Source of the DNA: Collybiopsis luxurians FD-317 M1
Taxonomy: Eukaryota; Basidiomycota; Agaricomycetes; Agaricales; Omphalotaceae
Assembly (NCBI GenBank): GCA_000827265.1
Contig: KN834829.1
Span: 42,064 to 106,063, forward strand
Length of the DNA stretch: 64,000 bases
Direction of reading: 5' to 3'
A model generated the notes under the pieces. That model made no database searches. It worked only from the letters and a program-made list of their open reading frames with translations, and was not told where the DNA came from. Positions 56,023 to 64,000 of the stretch are shown here, in pieces. Each line of letters opens with the position of its first letter. Position 1 is the first letter of the stretch. The translations under genes were made by a program, and so were the position numbers.

Positions 56023-58318
56023 CTGTGGATTGTGTGAACTGCCTATATATGAACAAAGTTCCCTGCTTACCTTGACCATATAAGACTCCTCGAAGGCCAC
56101 AAAGGTTCCCTTGGCAAATCTGAATCAATCCAAAAATTTCTGCAAACAAGGTGTTATTTTGAGAACCAAAAGAATGCATGTTATCATGCCTTACCCATTC
56201 CAAAACCTGTCAGTACTTATAAGAGGTACAAGTTGCAAATAGGAGTGGCAGTCACATACAAAAATATGCAATGACTGTAAACTCAAGAGCTGACATTAGC
56301 ATATATTTTGTTGCTCCTTTGCTGACTACATTTAAAAGAGATGAAGTGATCAAAACAGGGTTCTTTTTCAACTGCATATTGCAATCACATGAAAACACCA
56401 CATACTACTATAAACTTGTCAAGTGAAGAAGCTAGAAAGTAGAGTATGATCAATCTAGAAATCCAATTTCACGTAGCTCACCCAATACATCCACCTTTGA
56501 ATGAGCCCCTGAGTGTAACCTAAAAGATAAAAGTAAGTGAAAAAAGCTATTACCTATGCTAGTTTCAAGGATGGATTCACTTTCAACATCACAGTTAACT
56601 GTATAAATCTTAGCTGAAGGGAGCACTTTTGGGCCGATAGACAAGCTCCTCCTACCTTTAGTGGCCTGGCATACAAAGGAAGTGGCAAGGGGTCAACAAC
56701 AGAGTGGCATAAAAAATGGGGCTCTAACCAGTTGATGGTGGTTAGGCCAGTGGGATTTGCATAATTCAGCACCTTTTGAAAACAACATAAAGACATAGCG
56801 TCAGAGATAATCACAGTCCAGATAAATACTGAGAAATTCAGAGACAACTCACAACGTAAAAATATATACAGTGGGTCACTATTATAAATTCTGAACAAAA
56901 TTAAGGATCTAGAAAAGTGTGCACTACTGAATGTGACATGTGCGAGTATCTTGGGGTGGCAGAGGTTAGTACATGAATAGTCAAGAAATGGTGGAGCGGC
57001 ACATGTCCTACCAAATTACTCTCACCTAACCACAGCACATGAGGGGAGGTGGAGTCCATGGTCAACCAGAGATCTATGTCAACAATAACTCTACCTTTCA
57101 CTAAAAGCCTGATTAACATTTTGTCATTGGAATAGTGCATGAGCTAGATAAATGTTCTCAACATCCAACACTGCGATGAGATTTCATTGGTAGTTTGTTG
57201 TGTACATAAGTCAAACAAATGGAAGGGTACGCAGTAGTAAAAGTGTTCACCTGGAGGGAGGTAACCCCATAAAGCCTAGGAGCAAATCTCAGCTGGCCTC
57301 TATCGATACTGATTCTGCAGATTGGCAAGATTGGAGTCAAGAGCAACATAGGGAACAAATACCTACATTGAAGCTACCATGGCTCCGATGAGCACTGTGC
57401 CTGTAATATGCAATTAGTCATTAGCTTGGGCCAAATTATTCCCTATATTGGAGCTCACATGAATTCACTACCCCACACTTGATAGCACCTACATCTGGAG
57501 CCAATGACATTGGGTTCAGTAAGTTATTTGAGGTTCTGCAAGCCTCTGATTTTAATTCAAACCACAGGGAACAGTTAACTAATTGACTTGATTCCTTCAT
57601 ATTTATGATGAAAGATTGATAACTGAGAAGTCTGCACAGCTGTTCAGTTGTGATTATAGGGGTCTCCCAGCTATAGATGCTGCTAACCACATCAAGATGC
57701 TCACTACCAATAAATTAAAGAGATAGCAATGCCATCATTGTGATACTTCATCAGAGACTTGTTAACCTTGACTCTTACTTACACATCTCCCTAGCCTCCT
57801 GTACACAGAGTTGTTATTTGCACTAAAGTCTATACAGGGTTGAAAACATGGTATACAGGCATCCACAGTATGCATACTCAATTTTGTTAGTCTTCTTGAA
57901 GAGGCTATGATCCTTCTGGCATATATATGTTCATAATAAAGACTTAGTCATTCAATAATAATGTCTCAGTGAACAGTTTAAGTAAAATGTCACCCCTTTG
58001 ACAGGCTATACCAGGTACCATTTTTACCTACTATACAGATCAAAAGCAAGGTCCACTGCACTGCATCAAAGTAACAGAAGCATCTCCAAGCTGCTTGGCA
58101 TCCATTCACTCCTCGATATACTATCCATGTACCAGAGTTGATCACATACCCAGAGTTGATACTTTCATAGATAATCATTTCATCCAAGTGCATTTCCAAA
58201 TGTTTGTCCTTGAAATTCTCCTCGACATTCAGTTAAAACTAATAAGTAGATAGACTTATCAACTTTTTATGAATTAAAAATAATCATGGAATCTTTCAAG
58301 TTCAAACAATGATTTTAT
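56023..58318. other. AT-rich transposon debris, no gene called
   Basis: Minus-strand frames at 56554-56898 and 56901-57140 have plausible splice sites but no motif I recognise. The stretch lies between two transposons and is probably old element sequence. The missing first half of the DUF6534 gene was looked for here and not found. Confidence 0.4.
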
Positions 58319-58514
58319 TGCAGGTATGAGGTCATGAGTGTGTATTATTGATAGAAACTTATTATTATTCTGGCTCTGTTTTCGAGCCTTATATACTAAG
58401 GTACAAAAGTACTGGAACATTCTACAAAGTACTACAAAGTGTAAGTATTGTATGTAGTAGAAAGAAATAGAACTGAATAGAAACTAATAGAACATTTGAG
58501 TGATATCTACAACA
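58319..58514 (-). repeat. 3' LTR of the second Ty1/copia element
   Basis: On the minus strand a purine tract GAGGGGGAG (58523-58515) is followed by TGTTGTAGATATC at 58514. The repeat contains TATATAAGG and ends approximately at CATACCTGCA near 58319. The inner boundary is well defined, the outer one is estimated. Confidence 0.55.
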
Positions 58515-58527
58515 CTCCCCCTCAGGC

Positions 58528-60050
58528 TCAATACATCCTGAGAAGTTCAATGAGATGTTTGTGCTTGCCCCAATCAAGTCCTTTTGTTAATATATTGGCT
58601 GCATTGTCTTCAGTTGTGCAGTAGTCAACTAATACCTTGTGAGAGGCAATGTTCTTGTGAATGAAATGATGCTGAATATCAATATGTTTGGAGCGAGTGT
58701 GGAAACTGGAGTTTTGAGCAAATGCAATAGTGCCTTGATTATCTACAGCAATATTGACAGGGTGTTGGAATGGTATCCCCAGTTCTGCAAATAAAGTATG
58801 AAGCCAGAGTGCTTTGTGTGTGGTAGCAGATAAGGCCAAATATTCTGCTTCCATGCTCAAGAGTGCTACAGTTGGCTGTTTCTTGGAATTCCAAGTTACA
58901 GCTCCCCCTGCATGCATTGAGACATAACTGGAAACAGATTTTCAGTCATCAACACTGTTTCCCCAATCGGCATCACTGAAAATGGAAAGTTTAGAATCAT
59001 CTAATGATGAATATCTGATTTGGAGGTTTAGTGATCCTTTGAGATATCAAAGGATATGCTTTGCTGCAGTAAGGTGAATAGGACTGGGATTAGTGTTGAA
59101 TTGGGATAGTGTTTGAATGGCAAAAGAGATGCTGGGACAAGTAGTGATAGCAGTGTACATCAGAGATCCAATAATATTTTGATATACTGCTTTGATCTCC
59201 AGGTGTGATTCATTTTTGGGAAGGTGGGAGAGTTTTGTATGTGTGTCCATAGGGCTGTGTACTGGTTTGCAGTCATTCATGCTGAATCGGCATAGTATCT
59301 GTGTAAGATACTGAGTTTGTGTGATAATAATGGAGTCTTCAGTCTGATGAATTTTCATTCCCAAGAGTTGCCGAACTGGGCCAAGGCAGTTGATGGAAAA
59401 TTCAGACTCAAGTTGAGACTCAGTGTCTGACATGAGCTGGTCAGATGAGGCAAAAATAGACATGTTGTCCACATGTATGGCAATAATGACAATGCCCTGT
59501 TCAGATCTTCATATGTAGATGCATTGATCAGATAGAAGTTGCATGAATCCAAGTTTCTTGAAACTGGAATTTAATGTGAGGTTCCAAACATGTCCAGCTT
59601 GCTTTAAGCCATAAAGGGAATGTTTGGGTTTACAAACTTGTGTTGTCCCATCTTGGTAACATTCCAGTTGCATCATGTAAATTTCTTTGTCAAGTTTCCC
59701 ATTGAGATATGCACCTATTACATTGACAATGTGTGCTTTGAGTTTATATTGGGCAGCAAGGGAAATAAGAAGTCGGATTGTATCCATTCGTACAACTGGG
59801 GCAAAGGTTTTGTCAAAATCAATTCCAGGGATCTGAGAAAATCCTTTTGCCACAAGTCAGGCCTTGTACCAAATGATATTTCCTTCTGCATTGTGTTTGA
59901 CACAATAAATCCATTTATTTGCTATTGGAATGCAGTCAGGTGGACATGATGTGAGTCAGTAAGTGTCAAGCTTTTTAAGTTGCTCAATCATGGCATCCAT
60001 TGCTTCTTTCCATTTAGGCCAATCAGGGCAGGATCAAGCTTCAGTGGATG
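58528..60050 (-). pseudogene. Ty1/copia polyprotein fragment (RT and RNase H)
   Basis: Reading leftward: WPKWKEAMDAMIEQLKKLDT, a stop, KGFSQIPGIDFDKTFAPVVR, VNVIGAYLNGKLDKEIYM, SLYGLKQAGHVWNLTL, then IAIHVDNMSIFASSDQLM (HVDNM where active copies have YVDDM), QLLGMKIHQTEDSI, NIIGSLMYTAITTCPSISFA, YLKGSLNL and ADWGNSVDD. RNase H follows: ALLSMEAEYLALSATTHKAL, AVDNQGTIAFAQNS, KHIDIQHHFI, DNAANILTKGL. At least four stop codons (for example near 59512, 59046 and 58920) and an Asp to Asn change in the RT box show it is dead. Integrase and Gag are absent: the element is truncated near 60050. Confidence 0.85.
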
Positions 60051-60531
60051 ACTTCCTGCAGGCATTAATTGTCAAAGATCTGATAATTAATTGACTCGGA
60101 AAGCTCAGAAGAAGGTTTGGACACCTAGTCTTTGAAATTCGAGATGTGTTGTAAACTTTAAATCTATGAAGGGGTCAGGATCCCTTCATAGGTTGTTGTA
60201 AATGCAATTTCAAATAGAAATGACATATACTTGGCCATTTTGGGGTATCTGGGTGACATGTGCACATGCATCCAGTGATGGCAGCTCAGAAAATGGGCCT
60301 GGGCACATGCAATCAGTGAGAAGGCAGGTAGCGACTTGCTCAGAAGGCAGGTAGCAGGTCGAACATGGTGAGTGAAGTATGCTTGCAGAGCACTCAATCT
60401 CTAAACAAGAACCAAAAATATCATTGAATTAGAGGGTATACATGTACTATATAGCTTATGGATAGAATCCTACTCCTCAGCCTTTCGCTGCACATCTTGT
60501 TGCACTGATAGTCTATCTTATCTAACATCTC

Positions 60532-62504
60532 TTGTCAGCATACTCTCTCATTGCTCAAATGTCTGAATATCACAGTATGGATAATCTCCCAAAGGAAATT
60601 GGTCAACAGCACAGCCACACCAGTGCAGGTGGTCAACTGCCTGGATATCATTCGCTCAACCTGCCTGGTCTCAGCCTCAACAGATATCTCCCTCCTGGTC
60701 TTCCTCCTCTGGGTCTTCCTCAGCTACCTGCCTCTCAACTTGGGGTTTTTCCACATGCACCCTCACACCCTCCTGGCCTTCCTCACCCTCCCTTCATTGG
60801 CATTTGTGATGAGGCAAGGGAGCCTCAGACTGTTGTGCAATATGGTGGCTCTGTAAGTACAAAAGAATGCGAGGTGTGAATCATATACTCACCAACTTAA
60901 TCCAGGCAGCATCAGCTGCAAATTTGCCTAGCTGACCAGAAGTGTTCTGCCATACCAGGCCAAAGCATTATCAACCAGGACCCTTGCTTCCCAACAATTT
61001 TGGTGCACCATTCCCTTAAGATGCTGCAGCTGTTCCATACTGACCCCCTCCTGATCCACATCCACTTACACCTGAGCCTGAATTTCCTATGCTGATGCAG
61101 CTGCTTGTAACTGCTAAGTCTAACTTGAAGGCTGCGAAGGAAAGAGGTGTCAGTGAGAGGGCAAAAGAAGGTAAAGAAAGGGCAAAATACAAGAGCTTGA
61201 AACATAAAAGAATGGAGAATGAGGGTGACTCAGATCAGAGCAACAGTGGGCAGCATGAGAGGAAAAAAGGTGGATGAACCAAAGGCTCCTATCAGTACTC
61301 TCAGGAGGAGTGTCAGGAACTTGTGGACTTGGCATTGCATGTAGTACCGACTGGTCAGAGTGGATGGAAAAAAGTTGCTGAAGATTATAACAAGTGGGTG
61401 AGGAGAAATGGATACCCAGAATGAGAGAGACAGCCTTTGAATGCAAAATTTAGTCAGGTCAGAAAGCTTTTTGAGAATTTGATTTCTGTAGAACTTACTA
61501 CTGCACTCCAGCTGGTTGAAACTGCAAGAACAAAACCAACTGGTGATGGTAAACAAAAACAAATGTTACGCAATGCTTTGAGAGCAGAAGATGGAATTAA
61601 TGAGAAAGCTGCTGTAGGGGAGGTGCATGATGAGCCAGAATTACAGTCAGAAGATGAGGACAAGGAGGTTGAGTTTGTTGAGGTGCAAGGAATGGGAAAA
61701 GGGAAGATGAAGGAGAAGGGCAAGGATGTGGAGGAAACAGTTCTCACAAAGGCATTCAAAATTGAAGCACCATTATGTTCACAGCCTCAGAAGAACCAAG
61801 CAACAAATCTACTCACCCAAATCAGTGCTCAGCTTGATCCGGCAGCTCAGCAATGGCGTGATGAGAAGCAAGCCACCCACAGCTTCCAACTTGTATATCT
61901 TCAGGGCCTCCAGGCCCAGCTTAATGAGGAGCGAAGGCATTGGGAACAAGCTGAAGCTCAAGTCCATGAATTAGAGCTAAGCCTTGTTCACCTTGAAAGT
62001 CAAAAGTATTCAAGTTCACGCTCCCAGTCTCCCTTTCACTTGCATTCATACAGCCACCGTTGCCATTGTTCCCATTTTTGTTCCCACTGATGCTCACAGC
62101 ACTGCTATTGTTCACACAGTTGTCATTGAAATCCCACTCCAAATTATCAAACTCATCATTCATATTGTTGGAGCACTACATCCATCTCTTGGAGGACATC
62201 TAGTCCTCCCCATCCATCCTGACAGCTAGAGCATTCCTCTCCAATGTTTGTGGGCTCCTCTAGCAGCAATCAGTCCATCCTCTCTTTGAGTTCTCCTGCT
62301 CCTGCTCCTCCCATTATTATCCACACTCCAGTCATTACCCCATCTTCAAGAGTAGATCTCAATAATCTTGCATCAGTTGCTGAAAATCTTCCTCATCTTG
62401 TCCCAATGGATACAGTTAGTATTCATTGGGACAGAGAACCAGGCTATTTCAAAATTGCTTTAGTATCTCCTTCAAAGAGTTTGCAGTTGTGTCAAGATAA
62501 ATAG
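60532..62504 (+). pseudogene. Myb/SANT-like protein of the Harbinger element
   Basis: A Pro/Leu-rich N-terminus (60532-60879) is followed by a DNA-binding region about 61280-61440: YSQEECQELVDLALHVVPTG, QSGWKKVAEDYNKWVRRNGY, a TGA, then LNAKFSQVRKLFENLI. This is the DUF6818-type Myb/SANT-like domain that accompanies agaric Harbinger transposases. A long acidic and coiled-coil part follows to 62090 (QLNEERRHWEQAEAQVHELE) and a Ser/Pro-rich tail to about 62504. The stop inside the domain (61422-61424) and frame changes mean it is not functional. In intact elements the partner helps the transposase bind DNA and enter the nucleus. Confidence 0.65.
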
Positions 62505-62599
62505 TTGTACAATATGAATTATATACAGTTACTGCATAGGTATTACATGAAATTGAGCAACATGATCCTTGCACCTAATCTCCCTGAATATCATATCCC

Positions 62600-63871
62600 C
62601 CAATGCATCCCATAGACAGTTGTCCTCAGAAGCTTTCCACATAGGTAAATACACAGTACAAATTTGATTGATTCCAATACAATTAGAATGTAAATTGAAT
62701 AATCAACAACAAGTCTCAAGTAAGATGAGGCATGCTTTTTCTGAATTGATATCCAGAGGAACCCAAAGATGGCCAAAGGAGCCTTGCAAGGTTTGCATCC
62801 CCCATTCAGCTGTCTGTCAGTACAAAAGCAGCTGGCAATTGAAGTGCATAATGTAGTCCTGCTTGGCTGGATCTGTGGGAACTCATTCACCTCCCTTCAT
62901 TGGAGCTTTAATCTTTCCTTTGATGTTACCAGGTCCTCTTGGAAAAGCCATATCAGAGATAATATAGAATCCATCAGGTATGCACTCCTGAAGCCACTGG
63001 AAAATGGGCCTAGCAGTATGGGCATCATGCCAACTTCCTGGAGCATTAAGGACAGTGTCAATGATGACACCTGGGCATGGAGACATATCAGTGAAATGTT
63101 AAACAGAATACAAACCTTTTGGGGAAAACATCAATACATTGGTGATTGTATGGTCTGTTTTCCAACCATTATATGTTGTGTTTTCCACCTCGGGGTCATC
63201 TGAAACTTGAGTGGGCAGAGAAAGACCATTGATTGAGCCAAAAGCTCCTTCAAGAAGTGAGTGACAATGGGTAATCAAATCTGAGAGTTCTTCAAATTCT
63301 TTGTGAGTCTCTGGGAGGGAAATTTGTGCCTCTTGGATTGTACAAAGAGTGATGAGAAGAATGTCAAGAGAAAAAGAGAGGTAACACATAAGCACTGATG
63401 GTACAACTGTGAATATTGAAGCTGCACTTGGAGTATAGCTGAGCCAAGGTAGTGTAGAACTAAACTGAGGGCACCAGCTGCATCCAGGGACCTCCTTTCA
63501 GCTCAAGGGACACCTATATGAGAAACATCGTTGCATGGAATGGGTGTACTATTCCAAATATCTGCGAAGTGGCCTCTTCCTTCAAGGATAAAGCAGAAAG
63601 TCACTACATCAAACCCCATAGTAGTGATAAAGGCATGATTATTCTGTCCCTTCCATAGACAAATCCAGGGAGACTCTAGGTGTGGATTCGGCATCAACTG
63701 AGGATGTGTCAAATATAGACAAGATGGATTCCTTTGCCAGATACATGCATTTTCTTGGCCTAAAACCCCAAAGACTAAGGTGGCAAGGATGAGGAGGTTC
63801 AACTGTTCTTCATCTTCTATTCCTCCTCCCTCATCCTGCAGTAGAATCAGAGAGGCTGGTTGCATGAACAC
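62600..63871 (-). pseudogene. PIF/Harbinger DDE transposase (Tnp4-type)
   Basis: Reading leftward from 63871: LESPWICLWKGQNNHAFITT with TFCFILEGRGHFADIWNSTP (N-terminal part), PCNDVSHIGVP, then LISLPETHKEFEELSDLI-like sequence, LEGAFGSINGLSLPTQVSDD and TYNGWKTDHTITNVLMFSPK. Then come VLNAPGSWHDAHTARPIFQW with PDGFYIISDMAFPRGPGNIK and, after a shift, DRQLNGGCKPCKAPLAIFGF, the decayed form of the usual RQxAEWGMxxLQG block carrying the last acidic residue. The order is that of DDE_Tnp_4 nucleases. Catalytic positions (Asn for the first Asp in SINGL, Asp in SDMAF, lost Glu) and frame changes show the copy is inactive. Confidence 0.75.
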
Positions 63872-64000
63872 AACTCAGTGGTGGTAAGCAGAAGAAAATG
63901 AACAGAATCAACAGGATCATGTGAACTTAGGTACAAATAAATTTCTAGTGCTAAGACAATAAACTGGCCAATTAATTGAATTTGACATCTTCCTCAGCTC

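Larger units (their letters stand above)
60500..63871. mobile_element. PIF/Harbinger element, decayed
   Basis: The element has the two genes typical of the superfamily: a Myb/SANT-like protein on the plus strand (60532-62504) and a DDE transposase on the minus strand (63871-62600). They converge. Terminal repeats were not located; the right end may lie beyond the window. Both genes have stops. Confidence 0.7.

Noticed and set aside
1..64000. CRISPR arrays, bacterial operons, riboswitches
   Set aside because: The sequence is eukaryotic with spliced genes; no regularly spaced short repeats were seen.

Overview
The window looks like nuclear DNA of a mushroom-forming basidiomycete (Agaricomycetes). 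The evidence is genes split by many short GT-AG introns of about 50-60 bp, several members of the basidiomycete DUF6534 membrane-protein family, RBR ubiquitin ligases with an agaric-type N-terminus, a GH51 arabinofuranosidase, a fungal-type glutathione transferase, and typical agaric transposons. There is one assembly gap (Ns at 10082-10116). All assignments come from reading the sequence; no database search was run.

Layout. 1-2879: decayed DDE transposase. 3433-4595: 3' end of a Ty1/copia element with its LTR. 4596-6890: no convincing gene. 7474-8695: fragment resembling the N-terminus of a fungal NLR (STAND) protein. 9254-10569: a 453-bp direct repeat on both sides of the N gap. 10718-13071: an intact DUF6534 gene. 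14649-15178: a GFA-type zinc protein. 15479-16956 and 17541-18557: two RBR E3 ligases, with a third broken copy at 29180-30648. 19206-20603: a class III CoA-transferase. About 20960-26370: a nearly complete tyrosine-recombinase (DIRS-like) retroelement lying directly upstream of a DUF6534 pseudogene (26423-28728). 31050-34178: secreted GH51 arabinofuranosidase. 34891-36844: O-methyltransferase. 37467-38019: small secreted protein. 39189-39293: intron-containing tRNA-Pro(CGG). 39681-40420: four-helix membrane protein.

41456-49303 is the most unusual part: a tandem array of four heterotrimeric G-protein alpha-like genes on the minus strand. Three have open reading frames across eight exons but have lost most nucleotide-binding motifs; the fourth is a pseudogene. 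Each repeat unit also carries a relic of the adjacent four-helix membrane gene. A non-autonomous hAT-like element (49460-50320) sits in the last unit.

50709-51549 is a glutathione transferase. 52558-53259 is the 3' half of a third DUF6534 gene, cut off by a 2.8-kb TA-flanked inverted-repeat transposon (53262-56020). From there to the end the sequence is AT-rich and transposon-dominated: a Ty1/copia element on the minus strand (58319-60050) and a PIF/Harbinger element (about 60500-63871) with a Myb/SANT-like gene and a DDE transposase facing each other.

The single-copy genes do not form one pathway. The common theme is local duplication and decay of signalling or membrane families (DUF6534, RBR, G-alpha plus four-helix protein), with transposons inserted into or beside the duplicated genes.
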